A stretch of 64,000 nucleotides of DNA from a virus, in IMG/VR virus record IMGVR_UViG_3300004369_000643, positions 1 to 64,000 of that record; one strand, given 5' to 3'. Below the pieces are notes generated by a model, which worked only from the letters and a program-made list of their open reading frames with translations, had not been told where the DNA came from and did not search any database. Position numbers and translations under genes: made by a program. Positions 7,014-12,671 of the stretch are shown here, piece by piece (the first letter of the stretch is position 1; each line of letters opens with the position of its first letter).

Positions 7014-7240
7014 CAGTAATCGCTGTCCCAGCGTTCGCCCGCATAGGCGGGGTCAAACCAACTAGGTGCGAAGGGGCTGTCAGGATAGTCCTGACGAATC
7101 CGCTCATCACGCTCCAGTCGGATGTCCCAGTGCCGGTCACACCGAGGGAACGATGTGCCGGAACCGCTGAGTGACATACGGTAAATCGTCTCGCCTGCGC
7201 AAGCGCCGTTACCGTTGTCCAAACAGTCGTCGTGAGTCAT
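7013..7240 (-). CDS. 75-aa Cys/His small protein, likely zinc-binding
   Basis: Start at ATG 7240 (MTHDDCLDNGNGACAGE) with AGGAGGTGAGT; an in-frame GTG at 7246 overlaps the SD. Cys6, Cys14 and the later FPRCDRHWDIRLERDE segment (Cys and His) resemble a small actinophage family with a split zinc site. Its 5' leader folds into a three-way junction (7267-7326) shared with the zinc-ribbon gene at 11620-11907, and its 3' UTR carries the conserved hairpin motif. Function unknown. Confidence 0.65.
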   Translation of the reverse strand: MTHDDCLDNGNGACAGETIYRMSLSGSGTSFPRCDRHWDIRLERDERIRQDYPDSPFAPSWFDPAYAGERWDSDY

Positions 7241-7266
7241 ACTCACCTCCTTTCAGAGTTTGATCG

Positions 7267-7326
7267 TCGGGAGTCCGATAGACTCTCACTATCGCCTGTC
7301 CTGATGGCGACTCCCGATTGCTTATG
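7267..7326 (-). promoter_or_regulatory. Structured 5' leader: three-way junction, copy 1
   Basis: Minus strand CATAAGCAA, then P1 TCGGGAGTC / GACTCCCGA (9 bp), P2 GCC/GGC, P3 GATAG / CTATC closing loop TGAGAGT, then CGA. The second copy (11930-11988) has the same order, the same flanks and P3 loop but entirely different, still complementary stems. Confidence 0.6.
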
Positions 7327-7331
7327 GGCAC

Positions 7332-7361
7332 AGTATGGCATAGGGGTGTGACAGCCGTCAA
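7332..7361 (-). promoter_or_regulatory. Leftward promoter
   Basis: TTGACG (7356-7361), 18 bp containing TGTCACACCCC, CATACT (7332-7337); feeds the structured leader and the 75-aa gene. Confidence 0.55.
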
Positions 7362-7559
7362 ATCGTTCACTCTAAGCCCGCCAGCAGTAGGTTTGGGGGC
7401 AATATGCTGCCCATACGGTAATAGTCGCTTAGAACGGCTCCCAGAGGGGTATAACGGGTATTCTCAGCCCGTCAGTCTGCGCCCTATTCTGCGGTGGCGT
7501 GGGTGACTGTCACACCCGTCTGGCATACTGGCATTATCACCTAGAGGAGAGGAGATAGC

Positions 7560-7700
7560 GTGATTAGTTTGACCGAATATCTACTACCCGATTGGGTGGC
7601 GGTGACCATGATGGTCGGTGCCAACCTAGTTCCCCTCGCACTCACAGTGCGGGTGTCGTGGATCTCACGCCGGTGCCAGTGTAAGCGGTGCCGGTGGTGA
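7560..7700 (+). CDS. 46-aa membrane microprotein with Cys-rich tail
   Basis: GTG at 7560 directly after GAGGAGAGGAGATAGC, a strong SD. Residues about 9-32 (DWVAVTMMVGANLVPLALTV within) form one membrane span, followed by a basic Cys-rich tail (RRCQCKRCRW). Followed by a long hairpin (7683-7743) that may end the transcript. Function unknown; the strong SD and membrane layout support it. Confidence 0.5.
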   Translation: MISLTEYLLPDWVAVTMMVGANLVPLALTVRVSWISRRCQCKRCRW

Positions 7701-7807
7701 CCACCACCGTTCGGGCGCACGCCCAGCCAGTCCCGAAAGTGGTGGCAACCTGAGGCAGTCCAGCCGATATTCGCCCGTGGCGGGGCTTTATGACCGTAGA
7801 AATGGTT

Positions 7808-7892
7808 AGATCCCCGCCAGAGAAGAGGGAGAGGGTTCTGACGGGGATCTAAATAGTTGGTTCCGGTAGGGGAGAACATTCCTACCGGAACC
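7808..7892. other. Two strong adjacent hairpins in non-coding DNA
   Basis: Hairpin 1: arms 7808-7821 / 7837-7850 (14 bp, one G-U pair). Hairpin 2: arms 7859-7870 / 7881-7892 (12 bp, perfect). No U-run follows either on either strand, so ordinary termination is doubtful. They sit downstream (minus sense) of the 53-aa gene and its conserved 3' hairpin. Confidence 0.65.
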
Positions 7893-7907
7893 TATGTCAT
7901 GTTAGTT

Positions 7908-7953
7908 GGGGGATTCTGGTGCCACGTTCCCCCGAACGCCGATTCTTAGTCGG
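7908..7953 (-). ncRNA. Conserved hairpin RNA motif, copy 2 (3' UTR)
   Basis: Stem GGGGGA/TCCCCC, loop ACGTGGCACCAGAA, preceded by the hairpin CCGACTAAGAATCGG (7939-7953). Follows the stop of the 53-aa gene by 14 nt. Confidence 0.6.
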
Positions 7954-7967
7954 TTATGACGCTAGTG

Positions 7968-8129
7968 TCAGAGCCACTCGAAGATATCGCCGTCTGCGAT
8001 TTCTGAGTAGTCCAGACCCTCGGCGTCGGCAAGAGCGTGCCAGAAATCATCTTCTGTCAACATCCCCCGACGCTCTACGGCGTCCCAATTCACGTGATCA
8101 TGCCACGTGTCTCGGTTGGAACTAGTCAT
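7968..8129 (-). CDS. 53-aa hypothetical protein
   Basis: ATG at 8129 after GAGGGGGTGACAAT. The product (MTSSNRDTWHDHVNWDAVER at the start) is acidic and helical, ending GDIFEWL. Too short for many gene finders but with SD, a plausible -10 (CATAAT near 8170-8175) and the conserved 3' hairpin motif behind it. Family unknown. Confidence 0.6.
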   Translation of the reverse strand: MTSSNRDTWHDHVNWDAVERRGMLTEDDFWHALADAEGLDYSEIADGDIFEWL

Positions 8130-8206
8130 ATTGTCACCCCCTCTCTGGTGTTGGTTGGTTTATCTATCATCATTATGCCATAAGGGTGTAACACCCCCCT
8201 TAGGAG

Positions 8207-8253
8207 CCGGTAGTTCGGTTGCCACGCCTACCGGAGCGCCGATGCTTAGTCGG
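8207..8253 (-). ncRNA. Conserved hairpin RNA motif, copy 3
   Basis: Stem CCGGTAG/CTACCGG, loop GCGTGGCAACCGAA, preceded by CCGACTAAGCATCGG. Part of the longer segment 8207-8365 that has a paralogue at 15941-16085. Confidence 0.6.
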
Positions 8254-8384
8254 GGATCTGAGTGGTATGTAGCCACTAGGCTACGGCGGTACCACAATTA
8301 CGATAATAATCAAGTGGCATCACCCCCTATCCGGTTCTTCGGGTTCATGTATTCATTGTTGCATACGGATGGCCCGCCGGTCAA
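8254..8384 (-). other. Short structured transcript with minimal reading frames (paralogue at 15987-16115)
   Basis: Behind a promoter (TTGACC 8379-8384, 18 bp, AACAAT 8355-8360). The minus strand then carries a 12-codon frame (MNPKNRIGGDAT), a 14-codon frame in the next phase (MPLDYYRNCGTAVA) and a hairpin GTAGCC-TAGT-GGCTAC, then the conserved motif. The paralogue has MKENRTGGDST, the same order and a hairpin GTAGCC/GGCTAC. I cannot tell leader peptides from chance frames. Confidence 0.4.
8355..8384 (-). promoter_or_regulatory. Leftward promoter with inverted flanks
   Basis: TTGACC, 18 bp, AACAAT; ATGGC/GCCAT arms bracket the -35. Confidence 0.5.
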
Positions 8385-8436
8385 ATCGTAGCCATAGTTC
8401 CTAGAGATAGGGGTATCTCTCGGAGAGATAGGTGAA

Positions 8437-8594
8437 TCGAACGTATGTTCGACGAACGTATGTTCGATGTTAGGTGACCTTAACACCGATAATTCCGATC
8501 AGATTAGTCGGGATATTAGGTGCGCCTAACATTGACAATCCCGATCAGATTAGTCGGGATATTAGGTGTCCCTAACATGGCGAACGCATGTTCG
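8437..8594. repeat. Palindrome array with three LexA-type dyads
   Basis: CGAAC-N4-GTTCG dyads at 8437-8452 (TCGAAC...GTTCGA), 8452-8467 and 8581-8594. Between them are TGTTAGGTGACCTTAACA (8468-8485) and a 46-bp direct repeat (units from 8491 and 8537), each with a CCGA...TCGG dyad and a TTAGG-N4-CCTAA dyad. The CGAAC-N4-GTTCG form matches the LexA box known from Gram-positive bacteria. No gene lies within. Confidence 0.7.
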
Positions 8595-8784
8595 ATTTCT
8601 TCGACGCTGGGGACACCATAGGTTATTTATGGAGGATATGGCGAAAGCGAGTGTGGGGGCGGGTGAGAGAGTCCCGAATGGTGAAGAAAGAAAAGGCTGC
8701 AGGCAGGGTCAAATAGTCCAGCAAATAAAAATACATTGGCTGGACTGTTTCGGGGTGAAACACGGGTGGTTGGGGCATGAAAAA

Positions 8785-8813
8785 GCCCCCCGACTCGGTT
8801 GAGCCGGAGGGCC
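8785..8813 (-). terminator. Intrinsic terminator
   Basis: Minus strand GGCCCTCCG...CGGGGGGC followed by TTTTTC. Confidence 0.75.
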
Positions 8814-8950
8814 TTCGCTATGGCGGCGGTACTGCCATGTACCATCACCCCTTTCGTGGTTGGTGCGAATGGTTGGTAGTCTTTCAATCGGCTCCCCCGC
8901 ACTTCCTGTGGCACTACCTGTGCTGGGTTCTGTAGCCGTATCTTTTATGT
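8785..8950 (-). ncRNA. Candidate short structured RNA
   Basis: From promoter 8957-8985 to the terminator at 8785 there is about 165 nt with no convincing gene. The minus strand contains CGGCT...AGCCG enclosing two small hairpins, GCAC-AGGTA-GTGC and CAC-AGGAA-GTG, then an SD-like AAAGGGG before an ATG whose frame runs straight through the terminator. A noncoding RNA, or a leader with a very short peptide, fits better than a protein gene. Confidence 0.4.
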
Positions 8951-8956
8951 ACCTTC

Positions 8957-8985
8957 ATACTATCGTTGGGGTGTGACAGTACCAA
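8957..8985 (-). promoter_or_regulatory. Leftward promoter, TGTTACA-heptamer class
   Basis: TTGGTA (8980-8985), 17 bp containing GTCACACCCC, TAGTAT (8957-8962). Two TGTTACA heptamers 11 bp apart (9000-9017) sit upstream. Confidence 0.6.
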
Positions 8986-8999
8986 CCTGCGGGTAGGGC

Positions 9000-9017
9000 T
9001 GTAACACGATTGTAACA
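9000..9017. repeat. Tandem heptamer TGTAACA-N4-TGTAACA
   Basis: Identical layouts at 9000-9017, 9596-9613, 15914-15931; one variant at 2117-2134. Three copies lie 14 bp upstream of the -35 of a similar leftward promoter, with heptamers one helical turn apart, as for an activator or repressor site. Confidence 0.6.
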
Positions 9018-9182
9018 TTCACAAAAATATCCAAAAAAGTTTGCAAAAAAAGGTTGACAAACACGGGCGGGCGGGAAAGTTCGCAAAAAGTGTCGCATTT
9101 ACGAACGATTCGTGCAGCGGCAGCACGGCGAGACAGTCCAGCCGCCAAGCAGCAACTGCTGGACTGTTTCAGGGTAAACAAA

Positions 9183-9209
9183 AACCCCTCAGGCCGTAGC
9201 CCAAGGGGT
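9183..9209 (-). terminator. Intrinsic terminator
   Basis: Minus strand ACCCCTTGGGC...GCCTGAGGGGT followed by TTTTG. Confidence 0.7.
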
Positions 9210-9215
9210 AATGTT

Positions 9216-9261
9216 GCTAAGTTTCTGTTGCCACCTACTTAGCGAGGCCGGAACTTATCCG
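9216..9261 (-). ncRNA. Conserved hairpin RNA motif, copy 4 (3' UTR)
   Basis: Stem GCTAAGT/ACTTAGC, loop AGGTGGCAACAGAA, preceded by CGGA-TAAG-TTCCG. Lies between the stop of the 82-aa gene and its terminator. Confidence 0.6.
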
Positions 9262-9265
9262 ATAA

Positions 9266-9514
9266 TCACCAGTCCAACTGGAACTCGGCCATGATCTCAG
9301 CCCGAGTCATAGTCTCGTCGGTAGCGTAGTTGACTACTGCGTAGTCATCATCAGCCATATCACCGAAACAAGGCCACAAGTAGCCAGCCACCATACGGTG
9401 CCCGTTGCTACTCCACCGGTCGAACCACTGTGCGGCTGCTTCCATGATAGAATCGCACTCAATGTCGATTCCACCCGAATAGCAATAACCGCCATTCAGC
9501 GTGTAGGTAATCAT
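9266..9514 (-). CDS. Hypothetical protein, 82 aa
   Basis: ATG at 9514 (MITYTLNGGYCYSGG) after AGAGGAGGTGAG. Alpha/beta small protein with a middle helix (MEAAAQWFDRWSSNGH). Monocistronic from promoter 9553-9581; its 3' UTR carries the conserved hairpin motif and a terminator. Family unknown. Confidence 0.65.
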   Translation of the reverse strand: MITYTLNGGYCYSGGIDIECDSIMEAAAQWFDRWSSNGHRMVAGYLWPCFGDMADDDYAVVNYATDETMTRAEIMAEFQLDW

Positions 9515-9552
9515 CTCACCTCCTCTTCAGTTGTCAATGAACTTCTACTGTC

Positions 9553-9581
9553 AGGATATCAACGGGGTGTGACAATCAAAA
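9553..9581 (-). promoter_or_regulatory. Leftward promoter, TGTTACA-heptamer class
   Basis: TTTTGA (9576-9581), 17 bp with GTCACACCCC, TATCCT (9553-9558); heptamers at 9596-9613. Confidence 0.55.
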
Positions 9582-9638
9582 CCTGCGTACACTGCTGTAA
9601 CACGATTGTAACATTTAGGGGTTGACAAAAAGTTGAGC

Positions 9639-9704
9639 GCAGCCAACTCGCAGCCAACTCGCAGCCAACTCGCAGCCAACTCGCAGCCAAGCGGCAGCAA
9701 CCTC
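9639..9704. repeat. 11-bp tandem repeat, six units
   Basis: GCAGCCAACTC repeated at 9639, 9650, 9661 and 9672 (perfect), then two degenerate units. Period equals one helical turn. Non-coding. Confidence 0.85.
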
Positions 9705-9759
9705 AGACAGTCCAGCCCCCCAACCGGCAACGGCGGGACTCGCTGGGGCACAAAGAAAA

Positions 9760-9785
9760 CCCCCACCCTCCGAAAAGAGTGGGGG
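9760..9785 (-). terminator. Intrinsic terminator
   Basis: CCCCCACTC...GAGGGTGGGGG followed on the minus strand by TTTTC; ends the 92-aa gene. Confidence 0.8.
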
Positions 9786-9791
9786 AGTTCT

Positions 9792-10070
9792 TCACCAGCA
9801 GGCGTTTTCGATGTAAGCCCGCAAGTTGTAGGCTCCATCGTCACCGCCGAATGTTTCCTCGCACCATTCACCGAGTACGCTAGCAACCGCCCAGTACGCA
9901 AAAGGAATAGAAGCCTCGCCCTTTTCGTAATCCCAGACGTTGATAACTTCGCTAGGTTCGATACATTCAGGCATCGTTAGTTCGATGTACGCACCGCCGA
10001 AGTATTCGGCTCGCACGACATACGCTCCAACTCGCCATTCTGCGGTTATCACGTTTTCTATTGTTTCCAT
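9792..10070 (-). CDS. Hypothetical protein, 92 aa
   Basis: ATG at 10070 (METIENVITAEWRVG) after GAGGAGGTGAACA. Beta-rich N-terminal half (AYVVRAEYFGGAYIELTM) and acidic helical C-terminus. Monocistronic between promoter 10099-10128 and the terminator at 9760. No family recognised. Confidence 0.65.
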   Translation of the reverse strand: METIENVITAEWRVGAYVVRAEYFGGAYIELTMPECIEPSEVINVWDYEKGEASIPFAYWAVASVLGEWCEETFGGDDGAYNLRAYIENACW

Positions 10071-10098
10071 TGTTCACCTCCTCAGGTGGTCTACCACC

Positions 10099-10128
10099 AC
10101 GATAGCACATCGGTGTACCAGATGTCAA
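10099..10128 (-). promoter_or_regulatory. Leftward promoter
   Basis: TTGACA (10123-10128), 18 bp, TATCGT (10099-10104); divergent from an extended -10 TATAGT at 10156-10161 that probably serves the rightward 44-aa gene. Confidence 0.65.
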
Positions 10129-10188
10129 ACTTTAGATAATGTCACACCCATATGCTATAGTGAGGTTATCAGAAGAAATGGGGTGATT

Positions 10189-10323
10189 ATGACAACGTAC
10201 ACAGTTTGGGTTGGGGGTATCCCCGACGTTGAGCGAGTAACCTACGCCAAAGCCGTCGAAGTTTCTGACGGTTGGATTGCTGATGGATACGACGACGTGG
10301 TTATCGAAAAAGAAAGCGAGTAA
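10189..10323 (+). CDS. 44-aa small protein with a duplicated 3' end
   Basis: ATG at 10189 after GGGGTGATT. The product starts MTTYTVWVGGIPDVE and ends DDVVIEKESE, a pattern I associate with small actinophage proteins. Its stop codon lies inside the second copy of a perfect 40-bp direct repeat (10233-10272 and 10316-10355) that is out of phase with the first, so the present C-terminus or the DNA after it may result from a duplication. Confidence 0.6.
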   Translation: MTTYTVWVGGIPDVERVTYAKAVEVSDGWIADGYDDVVIEKESE

Positions 10324-10355
10324 CCTACGCCAAAGCCGTCGAAGTTTCTGACGGT
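10233..10355. repeat. Perfect 40-bp direct repeat
   Basis: 10233-10272 and 10316-10355 are identical (both begin GCGAGTAACCTACGCC). Spacing 83 bp, so copies are in different phases. The second copy contains the stop of the 44-aa gene. Confidence 0.9.
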
Positions 10356-10543
10356 GAGTTACGGTGTAGAACCAACAACCACAACTTCAACAAGCACTAC
10401 CGTTTTGGCACGCTCTACGATACCGAAATGGCCACAACAACAACAGTAGAGCCTCATTATGAAGGCGGTCAGGGCTTTTTCGTGCCGTCGCACAGTCCCG
10501 ACATGGGGTTGGGGTCGGCTGGACTGTTTTGGGGTAGAAAGAA
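10356..10543. other. Non-coding or decayed stretch
   Basis: After the second repeat copy the third phase stays open for tens of codons, possibly a remnant of a gene, but no start or SD is visible. It ends with a GGCTGGACTGTTTTGGGGT element (10517-10535). Confidence 0.4.
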
Positions 10544-10571
10544 ACCCCCAGCCCGAAAGAGGGGAGGGGGT
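10544..10571 (-). terminator. Intrinsic terminator
   Basis: Minus strand ACCCCC...GGGGGT followed by TTCTTTC. Confidence 0.65.
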
Positions 10572-10594
10572 GAGACTGAGGGTTTCTTAGATTT

Positions 10595-10780
10595 TTAGTA
10601 TTTCACTTCTACGTCGTAAGTGTTTTCCAGATACTTGACTACTTCGTCAAGTGTCATTGTGGGTAAAACTTCCTCGCTAACGTATGTGTTATTTACGCTG
10701 AGGGTTACTTCTGTAGGGTGTCCGTCGATAGTGTGTACGACGGCGTGCGTTACGTTATTATGTGTTTCTCTTCCTAGCAT
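10595..10780 (-). CDS. Hypothetical protein, 61 aa
   Basis: Start at ATG 10780 (MLGRETHNNVTHAVV) after CAGGAGATAAG; the longer frame upstream crosses the promoter. Beta-rich with a regular VTLSVNNTYV strand pattern and a helical end (MTLDEVVKYLENTYD). Monocistronic. Unknown function. Confidence 0.65.
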   Translation of the reverse strand: MLGRETHNNVTHAVVHTIDGHPTEVTLSVNNTYVSEEVLPTMTLDEVVKYLENTYDVEVKY

Positions 10781-10853
10781 CTTATCTCCTGTTCTGCTAT
10801 CACTTCCTTTCGTGAAGTGTCTCGAAGGATACTTTCCTTCTTTGGTTGCTCCC

Positions 10854-10882
10854 AGTATACCAGAGTCGGTACATAAAAGCAA
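10854..10882 (-). promoter_or_regulatory. Leftward promoter fused to the preceding terminator
   Basis: TTGCTT (10877-10882), 17 bp, TATACT (10854-10859). The -35 is the U-tract of the terminator at 10881-10910. Confidence 0.65.
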
Positions 10883-10910
10883 CCCCTACCGGCGGATACC
10901 AGTAGGGGTT
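10881..10910 (-). terminator. Intrinsic terminator overlapping a -35
   Basis: 12-bp stem AACCCCTACTGG/CCGGTAGGGGTT (one G-U) followed by GCTTTT on the minus strand. Confidence 0.75.
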
Positions 10911-10923
10911 GTGGATAACTTGT

Positions 10924-11073
10924 TTATCGTCGGTCTAGTTGTTTGGCTACTTTGAGTGCCTGCTCCCTTGTGGGGAACGTGGCTCGTACTCCGTTACCGT
11001 TAGCCGTGTCGATTACTTGCCATCTGCTGCCTGTAGGCGAGAGGCGTATGTCGTATCGCTCTTTTTCCACCAT
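10924..11073 (-). CDS. DUF2188-like small protein, 49 aa
   Basis: Start at ATG 11073 (MVEKERYDIRLSPTGS) after AAAGGAAACGT. The layout, two short strands with a central W (SRWQVID) then a helix with EQALKVAKQLDRR, resembles DUF2188, a small domain of unknown role found across bacteria and phages. Monocistronic between promoter 11102-11130 and the terminator at 10881. Confidence 0.6.
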   Translation of the reverse strand: MVEKERYDIRLSPTGSRWQVIDTANGNGVRATFPTREQALKVAKQLDRR

Positions 11074-11101
11074 ACGTTTCCTTTCTGTATTGGTTGCTAT
11101 C

Positions 11102-11130
11102 ATCGTACCACGTCGATTATCTCTTGTCAA
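11102..11130 (-). promoter_or_regulatory. Leftward promoter of a divergent pair
   Basis: TTGACA (11125-11130), 17 bp, TACGAT (11102-11107). With the rightward -35 it forms the dyad TTGTCAAGT...ACTTGACAA. Confidence 0.75.
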
Positions 11131-11144
11131 GTTATTCGATTGAC

Positions 11145-11173
11145 TTGACAACGGCGAGTGTATCGGGTAAGAT
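11145..11173 (+). promoter_or_regulatory. Rightward promoter of a divergent pair
   Basis: TTGACA (11145-11150), 17 bp, TAAGAT (11168-11173); feeds the 76-aa gene. Confidence 0.75.
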
Positions 11174-11222
11174 AGGTAACGAGATAGAGAAAGGCTCTAT
11201 CCATAAGGAAAGGTATCATCAC

Positions 11223-11453
11223 ATGATGAGAGGACAAGTAAAGTTTATCCAAGTTACCGGCAAGGTTGTCGAAGTTTGGTACGAGTCAATGACTGGCGAC
11301 AGTTCCGACTCTATCATTGACCGGCACGAATGGCACAGCCATCGTCGGGCGATGGAAGTTGCGGCTCATATTGCTGCTCCTCACGGTTGCGTTGTTCATA
11401 ACGCATGGGAAAATCGCCCTATCCTCACGCTGAATAACGACTCACTCGTGTGA
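11223..11453 (+). CDS. Hypothetical protein, 76 aa
   Basis: ATG at 11223 (MMRGQVKFIQVTGKVV) after AAGGAAAGGTATCATCAC; a second ATG at 11226 is an alternative. Strand-rich start, then a His-rich helix (HEWHSHRRAMEVAAH). Rightward single gene between the promoter 11145-11173 and the bidirectional terminator 11481-11510. Family unknown. Confidence 0.65.
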   Translation: MMRGQVKFIQVTGKVVEVWYESMTGDSSDSIIDRHEWHSHRRAMEVAAHIAAPHGCVVHNAWENRPILTLNNDSLV

Positions 11454-11480
11454 TGAAACCCCTCTCCGGTTCTCGGTAGC

Positions 11481-11510
11481 AAAACCCCCAGCCTTCGGGT
11501 TGGGGGTTTT
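11481..11510. terminator. Bidirectional intrinsic terminator
   Basis: AAAACCCCCAGCC-TTC-GGGTTGGGGGTTTT. Confidence 0.85.
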
Positions 11511-11574
11511 GCTTTACCCCGAAACAGTCCAGCCCTACCCACTTCCCCCTCGGGGCTTGTTTGGGGTACGAAAA

Positions 11575-11612
11575 AGCCCCCACTCTCAGGACACTTTTTG
11601 AGAGTGGGGGCT
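11575..11612 (-). terminator. Intrinsic terminator
   Basis: AGCCCCCACTCTCA...TGAGAGTGGGGGCT with TTTTTC on the minus strand. Confidence 0.85.
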
Positions 11613-11619
11613 TAGACTG

Positions 11620-11907
11620 TCAGCAATCGCAGTCGTAACCGACCGTGCCACAATCGGGACACTTGCTGATACAAGGAACGCACCAGCCCCAGTATTCGGG
11701 GTCAAGTACGTCGGAGAACCGGAACTCGTCGGCGGTAAATGACTCGCCACAGTCGTGGCAACCGAACTTGACGACTAGGTTATTCACCACGCCTGCTCGT
11801 TCGGCTTGCCTAACAGCCACCGCCCATACCGTACGGTAGATGGGGGAGAGACTGCTCCGGTAGGACACCCGATAGTCGGGTGCGTTGTCAATGTTACTGT
11901 AGAACAT
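11620..11907 (-). CDS. Zinc-ribbon small protein, 95 aa
   Basis: Start at ATG 11907 (MFYSNIDNAPDYRVS) after AAGGAAGGAACA. The C-terminal half has three Cys pairs (GCHDCGESF near 48-56, WCVPCISKCPDCG near 78-90) and ends YDCDC, a double zinc-ribbon layout as in many small phage proteins that bind nucleic acid. Its leader is a three-way-junction RNA (11930-11988) also found in front of the Cys-rich 7013-7240 gene, hinting at common post-transcriptional control. Confidence 0.65.
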   Translation of the reverse strand: MFYSNIDNAPDYRVSYRSSLSPIYRTVWAVAVRQAERAGVVNNLVVKFGCHDCGESFTADEFRFSDVLDPEYWGWCVPCISKCPDCGTVGYDCDC

Positions 11908-11929
11908 TGTTCCTTCCTTCCTATGTTCG

Positions 11930-11988
11930 GTGGGGCTTAGCGGACTCTCACCGCTACCGGGCCTTCTGGCAAGCCCCACTTGCTTATG
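11930..11988 (-). promoter_or_regulatory. Structured 5' leader: three-way junction, copy 2
   Basis: Minus strand CATAAGCAA, P1 GTGGGGCTT / AAGCCCCAC, P2 GCC/GGC region, P3 AGCGG / CCGCT closing loop TGAGAGT, then CGA. Compare 7267-7326: stems differ at most positions yet pair fully in both. Confidence 0.6.
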
Positions 11989-11993
11989 CCTTC

Positions 11994-12022
11994 ATACTAC
12001 CAGCGGGGTGTGCCAATACCAA
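11994..12022 (-). promoter_or_regulatory. Leftward promoter
   Basis: TTGGTA (12017-12022), 17 bp with GCACACCCC, TAGTAT (11994-11999). Confidence 0.6.
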
Positions 12023-12229
12023 CGTCGGAAACATTCTGTTCACATTCGTTCACATTCTGGAAACAATCGGAAAATGCGAAAGTTTCGCAAAAGTACGGCT
12101 GCGAGAAAAACCAGAACGGCTGCGAAAACCAGAGAAACAAGATAAAATGCGAAACATTTTACCTGTACCAACACCCCGAAACAGTCCAGCCGCAGCAGGC
12201 GGCAGTCGGGACTCATTGAGGTACAAAGA

Positions 12230-12257
12230 AACCCCCAGCCCGTCTGGACTGAGGGTT
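12230..12257 (-). terminator. Intrinsic terminator
   Basis: 12-bp stem (two G-U) followed on the minus strand by TCTTTG. Confidence 0.7.
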
Positions 12258-12261
12258 CTTC

Positions 12262-12384
12262 TCACTTCTTGTCCCGATACTTCTGCGCTCCTCGCTTGGG
12301 GAAGTGTCTCCCTGATGCAACAAACCGTGATGCTGTTGCGCTGATGGGGCGACGGATAGGCTCGTGACCTTGATTACCTGTCAT
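12262..12384 (-). CDS. 40-aa basic small protein
   Basis: ATG at 12384 (MTGNQGHEPIRRPISAT) after AAAGGAAAACAT. Basic C-terminus (GRHFPKRGAQKYRDKK). Own promoter (12409-12437) and terminator. Unknown. Confidence 0.55.
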   Translation of the reverse strand: MTGNQGHEPIRRPISATASRFVASGRHFPKRGAQKYRDKK

Positions 12385-12408
12385 ATGTTTTCCTTTCTGT
12401 CTACCACC

Positions 12409-12437
12409 AGTATAACCCACCGCCTCCGGTTTCGCAA
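12409..12437 (-). promoter_or_regulatory. Leftward promoter
   Basis: TTGCGA (12432-12437), 17 bp, TATACT (12409-12414). Confidence 0.65.
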
Positions 12438-12494
12438 CTTGCGTAGCCATACTGTAACCTTGTCTCAAGTATTTACACTGTCACACCCATCTGG

Positions 12495-12500
12495 TACACT
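12495..12500 (+). promoter_or_regulatory. Leaderless-type -10 of the 54-aa gene
   Basis: TACACT, 6 nt before ATG 12507; -35 TTTACA 17 bp upstream (12472-12477). Confidence 0.65.
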
Positions 12501-12506
12501 ACAAGC

Positions 12507-12671
12507 ATGAAAGACAACGGACACAAATGGTACGCAGACGACACCGACGTTTACTGCAAACAATGCGGGTGCTACGCCGGTGGTCGATACGCCTCCGAAA
12601 CATGCGAAGCCGTGTTGTATTCTCACCACGCTAGTGCTATACTGGAAGCAGATAGAAAGGATAGGGTATGA
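12507..12671 (+). CDS. 54-aa small protein with Cys motif, leaderless
   Basis: ATG 12507 lies 6 nt after the -10 and lacks an SD. The product (MKDNGHKWYADDTDVYCKQC at the start) has a CKQCGC cluster and a later Cys, as in small zinc-binding phage proteins. It overlaps the next gene by ATGA (12668). An internal promoter (12615-12643) serves the downstream gene separately. Confidence 0.6.
   Translation: MKDNGHKWYADDTDVYCKQCGCYAGGRYASETCEAVLYSHHASAILEADRKDRV
12615..12643 (+). promoter_or_regulatory. Internal rightward promoter
   Basis: TTGTAT (12615-12620), 17 bp, TATACT (12638-12643) with TGC before the -10. Confidence 0.6.

Noticed and set aside
8468-8578. TTAGG-N4-CCTAA dyads as DtxR/IdeR iron boxes
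   Set aside because: The known box has TTAGG and CCTAA nine bases apart with a conserved centre; spacing and centre do not match.
8627-8914. 95-residue leftward frame
   Set aside because: Runs through a strong terminator and the dispersed 19-bp element; no acceptable start except an ATG at 8871-8873, which still crosses the terminator.
9633-9980. Frames on both strands over the 11-bp repeat
   Set aside because: Encode a tandem low-complexity peptide and overlap a terminator and the start of the 92-aa gene.
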